NCBI GenBank assembly: GCA_003278365.1
Contig: QCFS01000003.1
Coordinates: forward strand, 1-64,000
DNA length: 64,000 bases
Origin: Prochlorococcus sp. AG-363-M17
GTDB lineage: Bacteria; Cyanobacteriota; Cyanobacteriia; PCC-6307; Cyanobiaceae
Direction: 5' to 3'
Each line of letters opens with the position of its first letter. The first letter of the stretch is position 1. Shown here one piece after another: positions 47,620 through 55,605 of the stretch. The notes beneath the pieces were generated by a model, which had not been told where the DNA came from, ran no database searches, and saw only the letters and a list, made by a program, of their open reading frames with translations. The position numbers and the translations under genes were made by a program.

Positions 47620-48072
47620 TCAAACGTCAATAACCCTGCCGCCTTCCAGCGCATTCAATGACTCTCTAATAGCCCTTAATTGCTCAGCGTTTTCCCTTTC
47701 AGTGACACCCTTATCAATGATGGCAAAGACTGCCTGGCAAGCGCTTACAGCAGCATAGTTTTTCGTGTTGGGATCTAAGGCGATTTGGAGTAGACGTTCT
47801 GCTACTGCAGGGGCACTTGCAATCAAAACAGAGTGACTTTGATCGAGATGGTCTTTGGTTTGTTCTTCGAGGAATTGCAGGCTGTCTGGATGTACTCTCA
47901 CATATCGCCTCAACGTTCTGTAGTCCATATCCACTGCGGCTGCTGCATCTTTCCAAGACGCACCACCACTCCTAAGAGTTAACGCCCTTTGAACATCAGG
48001 AGGCAATGGGATTTCTTCTATGGGTGGACGACCTCGACTCTCACGTTTTCTGTGGCTTGTAATTGTCATCAA
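47620..48072 (-). CDS. Phage-type HTH protein, terminase-small-subunit-like
   Basis: The 150-residue protein has a basic N terminus (SHRKRESRGRPPIEE), a helix-turn-helix-like segment (ALTLRSGGASWKDAAAAVDMDYRTLRRYVRVHPD) and a helical C-terminal half (YAAVSACQAVFAIIDKGVTERENAEQLRAIRESLNALEGG). This arrangement resembles small terminase or phage regulatory proteins. No large terminase is present, so a satellite-like packaging or regulatory role is only inference. Confidence 0.55.
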   Translation of the reverse strand: MMTITSHRKRESRGRPPIEEIPLPPDVQRALTLRSGGASWKDAAAAVDMDYRTLRRYVRVHPDSLQFLEEQTKDHLDQSHSVLIASAPAVAERLLQIALDPNTKNYAAVSACQAVFAIIDKGVTERENAEQLRAIRESLNALEGGRVIDV

Positions 48073-48271
48073 TTCATCAATCTAGGAATACTTTTATGAG
48101 GCTCAATATGACCGCTAATCATAAGCTGAGGCTTGAAATCTTGGGGGTGTAGCACACTAGAAATCATTGATGAAAATATTGAGAGCTAGATACAGGTTCC
48201 CTGGACGCTGATCTCAATCCCAATAATCTCCTACACCTCCCCCCTTCTTACGAAGACAGCTAAAACAGCTG

Positions 48272-48361
48272 CTATAGCTTTGGCGTAATCAAATAAACCG
48301 CTATTCCAATTAAAACCAACGTATCGACAACACTAATTCCTATGAGCAGGGATGGACTCAT
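48272..48361 (-). CDS. Tiny membrane peptide (29 aa) overlapping the upstream gene
   Basis: The ATG at 48361 overlaps the TGA of the upstream gene (ATGA). The product is one hydrophobic helix (SLLIGISVVDTLVLIGIAVYLITPKL). The coupling and the clean membrane pattern make it plausible despite its size. Confidence 0.35.
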   Translation of the reverse strand: MSPSLLIGISVVDTLVLIGIAVYLITPKL

Positions 48362-48531
48362 TTGGGTTCGTCCTGCTTTTTCATGCTTCGCCACACCAGC
48401 GGGTTATTCCCTTTCGTCATTACTGTTATCGCTTTGCCTAAAAACCAACTTCCCACCAGGAAGCCCACAGCGGCTACGGCATACAACACATTTGCTTGTG
48501 TAGTAGTGGCTAGAAAAGTTGGAAAGTTCAT
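48358..48531 (-). CDS. Small membrane protein (57 aa) of the element
   Basis: The frame from the ATG at 48531 has a membrane helix (VLYAVAAVGFLVGSWFLGKAI) and a basic tail (TKGNNPLVWRSMKKQDEPK). A TTG at 48555 is an alternative start. It is the third member of a compact four-gene unit. Confidence 0.5.
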   Translation of the reverse strand: MNFPTFLATTTQANVLYAVAAVGFLVGSWFLGKAITVMTKGNNPLVWRSMKKQDEPK

Positions 48532-48564
48532 ATCCCTATTAAAGAGGGCCGCCAAACTATTTTG

Positions 48565-48699
48565 CTACTTCTCTTTCTTGGAAGAATCTTCCTTGCTCGA
48601 ATCTTTTTCTATTAGCGGTACAAGTGCATCAAGAACACTGCGGGCCACCTTCATGCGTGCCCTGTTTAACCCGTCCCACAAGAGCTTGAAGGGGTTCAT
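48565..48699 (-). CDS. Tiny hypothetical protein (44 aa)
   Basis: The ATG at 48699 abuts the TAA of the upstream gene. The product reads MNPFKLLWDGLNRARMKVAR, then SVLDALVPLIEKDSSK and a Lys/Ser-rich end. It looks amphipathic and helical. No family was recognised. Confidence 0.45.
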   Translation of the reverse strand: MNPFKLLWDGLNRARMKVARSVLDALVPLIEKDSSKEDSSKKEK

Positions 48700-48867
48700 T
48701 TATTTGCCCTCGACGTTAATTACTAAATCCCATTCTGTGAGGTCTTCTGGATTCGGTTGGTCTTCTGCTGCATTGTTTTTAACACACCTGAGAATGGGGG
48801 GATGTTGAGCAACTGAAAGCTTTGCAACTTTGGCTCGTAGACGTTCCAATCGAAGTGTGTAATTCAT
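48700..48867 (-). CDS. Small hypothetical protein (55 aa), first gene of a tiny-gene operon
   Basis: The product begins MNYTLRLERLRAKVAKLSVAQ and ends EDLTEWDLVINVEGK. It is the first gene of a run of four overlapping or abutting minus-strand genes (48867 to 48272), a packing style typical of phage-derived modules. Confidence 0.5.
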   Translation of the reverse strand: MNYTLRLERLRAKVAKLSVAQHPPILRCVKNNAAEDQPNPEDLTEWDLVINVEGK

Positions 48868-49231
48868 CTAAGTAAATTTGTTTCCTGAGAGATTAAACAG
48901 TCTTCAAAATGGCGATAAATGACATTAATTAATTAACTGTGTTTTACGAATCCATTAGTTCACGTTCCAGCGACTTACGCGCGTGGAGAGGTTGTAGATA
49001 GTCGTCCCATCCTAGCAAAATCCAGTAATGAAGAGGGATCTGGTACGGGACAGACCCCTGAGACACAGCCAGTTTGTCCCACCCCTGAGATAAAAGACCC
49101 CGTCCCACCCCTTTGTCCCATGCCAGAACCCAGTGGTGATGAGGGAAGTGCTATAAATGGGACGTTTGGGAAATATCCCCGCGCGCGCGTAGGGACAGCG
49201 TTGCAATCAAGAATGGCGAATGAGAGGGCAG
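48868..49231. other. Noncoding stretch with a cluster of GGGAC motifs
   Basis: Six GGGAC/GTCCC pentamers lie at 49047, 49076, 49102, 49115, 49159 and 49192, within 150 bases. GTCCCACCCCT is repeated exactly at 49076-49086 and 49102-49112. An alternating CG run occurs near 49180. The segment is much richer in G and C than its surroundings. It may be an iteron-type replication or regulatory locus of the element. Minus-strand frames through it look like chance. Confidence 0.45.
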
Positions 49232-49453
49232 TTAATTCATGAGAGTTGGAGCTACCCAATTGGCAAAGACCTTTTCTACTTCTTCGAGATTCCAAAGATA
49301 TTTGCAAGTCTTCGCTATCCCTGATTTGTAGTAGTGAACACCTTGTTCAAAATATCCTTCCTTTCTTTTCTGAAGCAGGGTGAGTGGATGTATTCCCAAT
49401 GCGAAAGCACATTGAGACGTGCCGATCCATTGGACCGAATTAAGAGTTAGCAC
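49232..49453 (-). CDS. Probable excisionase / recombination directionality factor
   Basis: The 73-residue protein (GTG start) has a MerR/Xis-like pattern: TSQCAFALGIHPLTLLQKRKEG, then GVHYYKSGIAKTCKYLWNLEEVEKVFANW. The GxHYY..., W-N-L-E order is typical of small DNA-binding excisionases. Its place 515 bases from the right attachment site fits. It starts three bases after the upstream gene's stop. Confidence 0.6.
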   Translation of the reverse strand: MLTLNSVQWIGTSQCAFALGIHPLTLLQKRKEGYFEQGVHYYKSGIAKTCKYLWNLEEVEKVFANWVAPTLMN

Positions 49454-49456
49454 GAA

Positions 49457-49675
49457 TTATGCGAGGGGTATTCCTTTTGCTCTTGCTACGGCTTGAACAG
49501 ATTTCGGCCAATTGTCTAATTCCCAGACAATTCCATCACGCCCTTCAGTAAGACGGTCAAGATCCTTGTCGATTTGAGATGCAGACTGCTGAGAGACAAG
49601 TGGGACGGCAACTGATATGCCATTCACTTGTGATCTATTGGCGAACTTGTTCTGTTTTCGTGGCATAGAGCCCAA
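49457..49675 (-). CDS. Small hypothetical protein (72 aa) upstream of the excisionase-like gene
   Basis: The product has a basic Asn/Gln-rich start (PRKQNKFANRSQVNG) and an acidic second half (QIDKDLDRLTEGRDGIVWELDNWPKSVQAVARAKGIPLA). It is tightly packed with the downstream gene and may be part of the same recombination or regulatory unit. No family was recognised. Confidence 0.5.
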   Translation of the reverse strand: MGSMPRKQNKFANRSQVNGISVAVPLVSQQSASQIDKDLDRLTEGRDGIVWELDNWPKSVQAVARAKGIPLA

Positions 49676-49921
49676 GGCAACAACAGAACCCGCTCATCAA
49701 TCCACCAAAAACAAAAGATTTCGAGGCCTTTTGCTGGCAGTCCGACTCCCAAATGGGAGGTTGGTTTAGCAGGAATAACCTGGGCACCCAACTGGATTAA
49801 AAGAACTATAGAGATTTTTTTAGTTTTTTAATCGGGCAATAACACCATCTGCAGTGTCTAATCTTCTTCTTCCTCAAAACCTAGTGAAAGGCTCAATAGA
49901 ACTCAGAACTAATCGTTCAGG

Positions 49922-49939
49922 AGGGCCCAATGAGGGTCC
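49922..49939 (+). repeat. Paired AGGGCCC/AGGGTCC repeats, right end
   Basis: AGGGCCC at 49922-49928 and AGGGTCC at 49933-49939 repeat the 11-bp spacing of the left-end pair at 35092-35109. The pair ends 28 bases before the right 47-bp repeat. The rest of 49676-49969 shows no gene. Confidence 0.5.
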
Positions 49940-49969
49940 AATCCCAATTCGAGATCTCCAAAAAACGAG

Positions 49970-50043
49970 TCGGGGCGACAGGATTCGAACCTGCGACCTA
50001 GTGCTCCCAAAGCACCCGCGCTACCAAGCTGCGCCACGCCCCG
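49970..50043 (-). tRNA. trnP: tRNA-Pro (anticodon UGG), integration target
   Basis: The 74-base tRNA has a seven-pair acceptor stem (CGGGGCG/CGCCCCG), an anticodon stem GTGC/GCAC around TTTGGGA, the T-arm with GGTTCGAATCC, and an A discriminator. Its 3' half is duplicated exactly at 34918-34964 and in decayed form at 34541-34585. Confidence 0.95.
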
Positions 50044-50405
50044 CTATACATAACATCTTAAAGCTTAGTCGAAAACATAGCCCGGGAACAACTCAAACTC
50101 CCCACCAAGCTATTGAATGCAGAACAAGGGAAAGCTGGGTCAGATAACTCAAAGATCTATTAATTCCAAGCGTGCTGAGTTCAAATAAGAGCTAGAAAAA
50201 TTTAACCAAAGACGATTAACCCTTCAGTACGAGCACTATATCGACAGTGGAGCCATGTTCATTAACTTCATCTAGACCTCTATTGCATAAAGAGAATCTT
50301 TATTAGTCTAGAGAAATGTTTTAAATAATAGTCAGCGAGAGGCATTGCACCTCTCATGCCGCTTATACGGGCTGACCGAAAGTAAGAGGTAAGAGGAGGT
50401 AGGTG
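50044..50405. other. Intergenic region after tRNA-Pro
   Basis: No gene was seen in these 362 bases. They contain the tRNA-Pro promoter side and, at 50337-50355, a GAGAGG/CCTCTC hairpin downstream of the H1-like gene without a T-run. That hairpin could protect the 3' end of the transcript. Confidence 0.4.
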
Positions 50406-50921
50406 TTACTGAGCTGCCGATGCAGTTGCTCTATTAGCCCTTCTGGCTCTTCTCGCAGGTCTTGGCGTCACTGCCTTAGTGACGCGCTTTGACGCTGATG
50501 ACACTTGCTTGACAGCACTCTTCTTAGCAACCGGCTTCTTTGCAGCGACCTTTGCAACTGTTTTCTTGGTTAAAGAAGCCTTCTTAGAAGTTTTTACCTT
50601 TGTTGACTTAGCAACCTTTTTGGCCGCAGTACTTTTGCGGTTGCGATGGGCAAGTATTAAGGCCCACTCCTCTGCAGAGACATTAGCGGGTTTGTTGCCG
50701 TGGATTTCAGATTGTTTTGCAGCTTTCTCGATGTCTTTAATAAGGTTCTTCCAAGAAGTAGCAAAACGTTTGTCTGATTGAGACTTTGCGCCGCTTTCTA
50801 CAAGAGTTTCGACAACGCCCTGTGCTGTTACTTTCTTACGACGACGATTGAAAATCTCCTTTTGCAATTGAGCAATCATGGCATCTGCCTTAGCGCTCAC
50901 TTTGATGGTTAGTTGGGCCAT
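50406..50921 (-). CDS. Histone H1-like basic protein
   Basis: The N-terminal 100 residues are ordinary and helical (QLTIKVSAKADAMIAQLQKEIFNRRRKKVTAQGVVETLVESG). From about residue 105 the chain is a Lys/Ala/Val repeat (KKVAKSTKVKTSKKAS..., AAKKPVAKKSAVKQ) ending in an Arg-rich tail. Such tails, as in eukaryotic histone H1 and bacterial HctB-like proteins, bind DNA nonspecifically. A nucleoid role is inferred. Confidence 0.7.
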   Translation of the reverse strand: MAQLTIKVSAKADAMIAQLQKEIFNRRRKKVTAQGVVETLVESGAKSQSDKRFATSWKNLIKDIEKAAKQSEIHGNKPANVSAEEWALILAHRNRKSTAAKKVAKSTKVKTSKKASLTKKTVAKVAAKKPVAKKSAVKQVSSASKRVTKAVTPRPARRARRANRATASAAQ

Positions 50922-51020
50922 TAGTTGTAGAACTATCTATACAACATCTAGCAAAGTACTGGGCCTTAGGTCAATTATTGACTACCTGCATAGAGGGATA
51001 CCAAGAGAGTTGTCGATTAT

Positions 51021-51200
51021 CTAAATGCCTTCACTCCAATCGACCTCAACCCCGTATTGGCTTGCAATACCTAGCAAGTCGGCGAACTCTAGATCTAAGA
51101 AATATCCCATAATCGATTGATAGGCGTTGAAGCTCTCAATGTTACGACGATCTTTATACATAGCTCTAGTGATCCGAAAAGCAAGTTCATTCTTAGACAT
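51021..51200 (-). CDS. Small hypothetical protein (59 aa)
   Basis: The product starts MSKNELAFRITRAMYKDRRN, contains FNAYQSIMGYFLDLEFADLLGIA and ends YGVEVDWSEGI. Its ATG shares one base with the stop of the upstream gene (TGATG at 51198-51202), so the two are coupled. No family was recognised. Confidence 0.55.
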   Translation of the reverse strand: MSKNELAFRITRAMYKDRRNIESFNAYQSIMGYFLDLEFADLLGIASQYGVEVDWSEGI

Positions 51201-51481
51201 CAGGAAGCCTCCTGATAGGTGTTCACAGAATGCTCAATTACTTTCTGCCAATAAGGACAACCTTTAGAAAGGTGATCCCCATGAGGTATTAGACGTTTGT
51301 GTATTCTGCAAATAAGAAGAGTTTTAAAGTGCTTATCACAGGAATAATCGAAATGCTTACATGTTATGCATACGCTTGATGAACAGGAACTAGAAAGGGA
51401 ACCTTCATCAAACAGCTGCCAGAACTCTTCGGAAGTATTAGCTCGATTAGATTCTGATTGTGGGGGTGATCGCTTAAGCAC
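51200..51481 (-). CDS. Cysteine-rich, possible zinc-binding hypothetical protein
   Basis: The N terminus is Ser-rich. The C-terminal half carries CITCKHFDYSC, CRIHKRLIPHGDHL and GCPYW, a set of cysteines and histidines that could bind one or two metal ions. It is coupled to the 59-residue downstream gene. The function is unknown. Confidence 0.55.
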   Translation of the reverse strand: MLKRSPPQSESNRANTSEEFWQLFDEGSLSSSCSSSVCITCKHFDYSCDKHFKTLLICRIHKRLIPHGDHLSKGCPYWQKVIEHSVNTYQEAS

Positions 51482-51969
51482 GGACTTAATTAAATCGAAG
51501 AAACAGTTGCCATGCCGAGGGCCTCAGCTGATTGCACATCGGAGACGACCGACGCGCAGGCTAACTAGCAATACACATGTACTAGCGGTAAGAAGCGGAG
51601 TAGTCAAGGCAAGTGCGACTTCGGGTAACTGAACCATTGATAGTCATGGCAACGGCTAAAACACGAGGTTCTAAAAACAAAAAGGATTTAAGCTGCGATT
51701 TTTGGACGAAATATATTTTTGAAAGAATACTGAGTTCAATATGGTTAGTACGGAATAATAAATGGAACGAATGATTGAAGTACATTCAGAACTTGTAAAT
51801 ATGAATAAGCAGAACAAAACTCAAAGCTGATAGTTTTATAAGTAGATGAGTAAATCTTAATAAATAAGTTAATAAGTTACGAGGAGTATTAATATTTAAG
51901 AAACTAAGCAAAAGATGGTGAAAAAACAAACATCATACTTATCATATTAGGATAAGATCCTATAAGAAT
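51482..51969. other. Intergenic region without a convincing gene
   Basis: The first part (to about 51660) has balanced composition but no frame that looks like protein. The rest is very AT-rich and leads to the 3' end of the UbiA-family gene. Confidence 0.4.
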
Positions 51970-52932
51970 TTAGTTTACAACGATAATACCTGAAGCTGAT
52001 AAAGACTTGATGATTGGAATATCAACCGATAAAAGTATTGGCGTTAAAACTAGGGTAATGATCATAGAAGCTGATAATAGCTTATCTCTTAACAAAAGGG
52101 TAGGATTATGAGTAGTAGAAGCAGAGCCAGATAAAGAAACTTTAAGATATCGGGACATACATATTATTAGTATGGGCAGTAAGATCGACATCTCAATTCG
52201 ATACAAGGAAATAAAGATGCTCAAAAAGGCTATTGATCCTGTTGCTGAAGAGAATGCTATGAGATATAAATTATGTTGAGTATACAAAGACAGTGATTTC
52301 CTGTAAGAGGAAATTGAGTTGTCAATGTCATCCCATTCTTCAATTTCTGCGATCCTCTTACATGTCATTAAAAAATAACCTAAAAGCCAAACTGAAATTA
52401 AAAGAGAGGCTGGAGGAATTGATGATGATGCGGCCAACCAACCAAGACAAAAGCGAAGAGGGTTATTAAGAGATTCAGATAAAACATCAAGAAGATAAAT
52501 GTCCTTAAATCGAAAGGGAGTCTTGTTATATAAGATCCCATTAAAGAGAATGGCTATTAACAAAAACAACTCAAGGTGATTTCCAGTTGTAAAAGCAATA
52601 AATAAAGATAATAAGGATAAGAAAAGATAAAGAGATAGAGTCTCAATCTTGGAAACCAATCCAGATGGGATTGGACGTAGTTTCTTAAGGGGATGTGATG
52701 AGTCTGGAATACGATCACACCACTCATTCAAAACATAGTTACTAGAGGAAGCCAACAATGAAGAAAGCAGCAGAATCAAAAAGTGGTTAAAGGAGGTTGA
52801 AAAGTAAGATGTTATTGCGATTGCGAAAAAAGCGCCAAAAAAGAAGAATATATGCTTGACTGCATATTCTGGTCTCATTAAACGAAAATATATCCGAAGT
52901 TTTGGCATAGTCTTGTAAAAAAACTTTTTCAC
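51970..52932 (-). CDS. UbiA-family prenyltransferase, decaprenyl-phosphate phosphoribosyltransferase-like
   Basis: The 320-residue membrane protein has about nine helices and the UbiA aspartate motif, here NEWCDRIPDSSHPLKKLRPI, where the HP.K..RPI extension is typical of the group that transfers phosphoribose from PRPP to polyprenyl phosphate. A second acidic motif is in RIAEIEEWDDID. A quinone-biosynthesis role is less likely from this motif and from the neighbours, a HAD phosphatase and a GT-C glycosyltransferase. Confidence 0.8.
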   Translation of the reverse strand: MKKFFYKTMPKLRIYFRLMRPEYAVKHIFFFFGAFFAIAITSYFSTSFNHFLILLLSSLLASSSNYVLNEWCDRIPDSSHPLKKLRPIPSGLVSKIETLSLYLFLSLLSLFIAFTTGNHLELFLLIAILFNGILYNKTPFRFKDIYLLDVLSESLNNPLRFCLGWLAASSSIPPASLLISVWLLGYFLMTCKRIAEIEEWDDIDNSISSYRKSLSLYTQHNLYLIAFSSATGSIAFLSIFISLYRIEMSILLPILIICMSRYLKVSLSGSASTTHNPTLLLRDKLLSASMIITLVLTPILLSVDIPIIKSLSASGIIVVN

Positions 52933-53130
52933 CTTTGACCGAAGAGTTTAATTATGCTTATTATATCCTATTATAAATAGTAAAGAAGTAGAAACGAGCA
53001 ACATTAGAATTGAGTAGTAATGAGTTGATATTTTAAGTTGGTTTATATTTAGATATAGGGGTGATCATCAAGAAATTTAGATTTAGAAAAAGTGAATCAA
53101 AAGGTTTATTGCTAGTAGCAAACAAAGTAG

Positions 53131-53814
53131 TCAATTAATCATAGGAGGTTGCAATCTATACAAAAGGGAAGTTCGAATATCCTTACTGATCTTCTTGTTA
53201 GGGATCATATTCAACATATCAAGGTCTCTAGGACTATCTGTAATGGCCAGTACTGGATTTAGGACTTGACCTCCAAAAGTAGAACGGATACGTTGAGATT
53301 TTTTTGGAAAATCAAATAAGGGTGAGTATGGTTCCAGTTCAAGTCCTATAACATGGTAAGGGTGCTTCTCAAAGACAAGCTTAACTAGGTCAGTATAATT
53401 ATTAGTGACAATAAGAATAACAAATCCATTGTCATGGAGTTCTTGAATCGCTTTTGAGAGAAAATGACGCTTAAATTTTGAATGGTTACTTAACATAAAA
53501 TCCCTCCTAACTTTTTCAGAGGAAACAGAGTAAGCAGTTTTAGTCAAAGAATATTTTAAAAGCTGCTTAAATTTTGCAATGCTAATTGGGCTTGAAAAAG
53601 TCTTAGTAAGAGAAGATATCCATATACAGGTAAATTTCAATGGGAAGGATAAAAAAGATTGATATAGTAAAGCAAAAAGGGAGTCGTTAGTAATCAATGT
53701 TCCATCATAATCTATTAAAACATGAGAATGAGTTGCTTTGGAACTAGATGAGAGCAATAAATTGTTTATATCCCCTTCGAGGTCTGAAAATGATGTAGTT
53801 ATTGTTATAGTCAA
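53131..53814 (-). CDS. HAD-superfamily phosphatase
   Basis: Motif I is VLIDYDGTLITND (nucleophile and acid/base Asp pair), motif II is the T in ILIVTNN, and motif III/IV is in AITDSPRDLDML. The alpha-helical cap between motifs I and II fits the HAD-IB type. Next to a phosphoribosyltransferase-like UbiA protein, it could remove the 5'-phosphate from polyprenyl-phosphoribose-5-phosphate. This is inference from context. Confidence 0.8.
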   Translation of the reverse strand: MTITITTSFSDLEGDINNLLLSSSSKATHSHVLIDYDGTLITNDSLFALLYQSFLSFPLKFTCIWISSLTKTFSSPISIAKFKQLLKYSLTKTAYSVSSEKVRRDFMLSNHSKFKRHFLSKAIQELHDNGFVILIVTNNYTDLVKLVFEKHPYHVIGLELEPYSPLFDFPKKSQRIRSTFGGQVLNPVLAITDSPRDLDMLNMIPNKKISKDIRTSLLYRLQPPMIN

Positions 53815-53967
53815 TTTATGAATCGATGAAAGATAGAATTAAGTTATGATAGCAAAGATACGTTTAGCATGCTAAAAGCTCTAGCTTAATTATGATTAAA
53901 ATTTCAATTAGCTGGGAATAGGATTAAAGGACTAGTGTAAAATATAAATATTTTAGATAAAGAAGAG

Positions 53968-55605
53968 TTAATTTCGCAGCAATTCATAAATTTTTAAATT
54001 ATCTGTTTGATAGATCAAATTAGATTTCCGATTAATAAAATCGTCATTTGCATAAATTCCTCCTTTTGATGTGAAGTCAGAAATATCTCCTTCATTTTGC
54101 CTTATTATGATTATTTGTTTAAGTTTTTTAACCTCATTATTATTACGTAAATCTCTTGATCTGGGTTTTCTTCCCATAAACTTCGCAAAATCACTTTTGA
54201 TATGATCATAGTAATCTGCAAAGTTATCTATTCTCCTAATTTTTAGACCATTAATATAAAAAGGTGCTCGGAAATACCAATTATAAAATGCTATAGATGC
54301 TTCAAGACCTCCACCAACAATTATATTATAGTTTTCAGTTGAGTCAATAATTTGTCCTTTTAGAAACTTTATAGCAGAAGGAGCATCGGGGAGACTGCCT
54401 GGATCAATTGAATTTATTGTTGATCTAAATGTTCCTCCTACATATCTAGGGGTAAGAACAAAAAGCATTAATGATAATAAGGTTATTCGGATTAATCTAA
54501 TTATTCTTAATCTGGCAAATAAGTATGTACAACCCTCATCTGCAAAAACAAAGGCTATGGGGAGCAAGTAAATCCAAGTACGTTCATAAGGAAGAACTCT
54601 GGTAGAAATGATGATCAGATTACTACCTATTATTAGAGAGGGGATTAAGAGTATTGCCAAGTATGCCCTTCGATAGAAATAGCTAAATAAGCCAATAAAG
54701 ATCAGTATCGAAATTAAATAAAGTATAAAGCTAGGTAATCCAAGAGTAAGTATATGAAAACTTTCAATAATGTGTTGGTAATATTCTTTACCGAATTGAT
54801 CCCAAGGTAAACGTACAACATCATGAAATGCGTCTTTATTTCCGATAATCTTTCCAACTCCACCTGTCATTATGACAACAGGGAGATACAAAATACATGT
54901 AGCTAAGATTGTACAAGTAATAACTAGGGTTAATTTACTGATCGAATCTTTAATCTTACTAGAGTCGTTTCTAATACTTGCAAAACCTATCCAAACAAGT
55001 AGTCCTGCTAAGCTAAATAGATTACTTGGTATAGCAAAGAGGTAAAGAGCATTTACAATAGAAAGCTTGATTAGACTGACTTGATCTTGAAATCTCGTAA
55101 GTTCTTGAATTAGCGTTATTATTATTAGGCTAATAAATATAGACAAGCTGTAGCCTCTACCATTGGTTGAATAGAGGATTAAGGATGGCCAAAAAGCAAA
55201 TAAGAAGACTGATAGGTTTCCATTATTTCCAAACCTTCTGCAAATTCTATAGATCAAGAATAATGAACCAATTCCGCTAAAGAATGATGGAAACCTAAAT
55301 CCAACTAAATCATTGCCCATTAAGGTAGTTGTAACTTTAGTAGTAATTGAATAAAGAACATGGTTATTTGGTCCTGAATAATAAAAGACCCTCAATGGGT
55401 TACCTACAATATAATTTAATGCGCTACTTGCCTCATCAGTTCGCATGGGTTCTGACAAGTAAAATGTCCTGATAGCCGATGCGATAACAATAGCAATCCA
55501 GAAAACATAATGTTCCTTAAATGGTAAGAAGTTCTTCCTAAAGTCTCTAGCAATATCTTCAAACAGATGAGCCGGAGATCTTACTATTGACTTAACAAGA
55601 AGCAT
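53968..55605 (-). CDS. GT-C membrane glycosyltransferase (PMT/ArnT-like)
   Basis: The 545-residue protein has about 11-12 membrane helices. The first extracytoplasmic loop carries the catalytic-type acidic pair in MRTDEASSALNYI and FYYSGPNNHVLYSI, as in GT39/GT83-type enzymes that use polyprenyl-phosphate sugars. The C-terminal 150 residues form a periplasmic soluble domain. It is probably the consumer of the lipid-linked sugar made by the two downstream genes. The acceptor is unknown. Confidence 0.82.
   Translation of the reverse strand: MLLVKSIVRSPAHLFEDIARDFRKNFLPFKEHYVFWIAIVIASAIRTFYLSEPMRTDEASSALNYIVGNPLRVFYYSGPNNHVLYSITTKVTTTLMGNDLVGFRFPSFFSGIGSLFLIYRICRRFGNNGNLSVFLFAFWPSLILYSTNGRGYSLSIFISLIIITLIQELTRFQDQVSLIKLSIVNALYLFAIPSNLFSLAGLLVWIGFASIRNDSSKIKDSISKLTLVITCTILATCILYLPVVIMTGGVGKIIGNKDAFHDVVRLPWDQFGKEYYQHIIESFHILTLGLPSFILYLISILIFIGLFSYFYRRAYLAILLIPSLIIGSNLIIISTRVLPYERTWIYLLPIAFVFADEGCTYLFARLRIIRLIRITLLSLMLFVLTPRYVGGTFRSTINSIDPGSLPDAPSAIKFLKGQIIDSTENYNIIVGGGLEASIAFYNWYFRAPFYINGLKIRRIDNFADYYDHIKSDFAKFMGRKPRSRDLRNNNEVKKLKQIIIIRQNEGDISDFTSKGGIYANDDFINRKSNLIYQTDNLKIYELLRN

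Larger units (their letters stand above)
34918..50014. mobile_element. tRNA-Pro-targeted integrative element (tycheposon-like), about 15 kb
   Basis: A 47-base sequence at 34918-34964 is repeated exactly at 49968-50014, where it forms the 3' part of the intact tRNA-Pro gene. This is the usual mark of tyrosine-recombinase integration into a tRNA. Inside lie an integrase at the left end, a probable excisionase at the right, matched paired repeats near both ends, a terminase-small-subunit-like gene, tiny phage-like genes, and cargo for phosphate, arsenic, chromate and zinc-type metal handling. The element preserves the tRNA because its end restores the tRNA 3' part. Confidence 0.85.

Noticed and set aside
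48975-49307. Minus-strand 110-codon frame across the GGGAC cluster
   Set aside because: The Gly/Ser/Pro-rich product has no protein-like pattern, and the frame is open mainly because the segment is GC-rich and repetitive.
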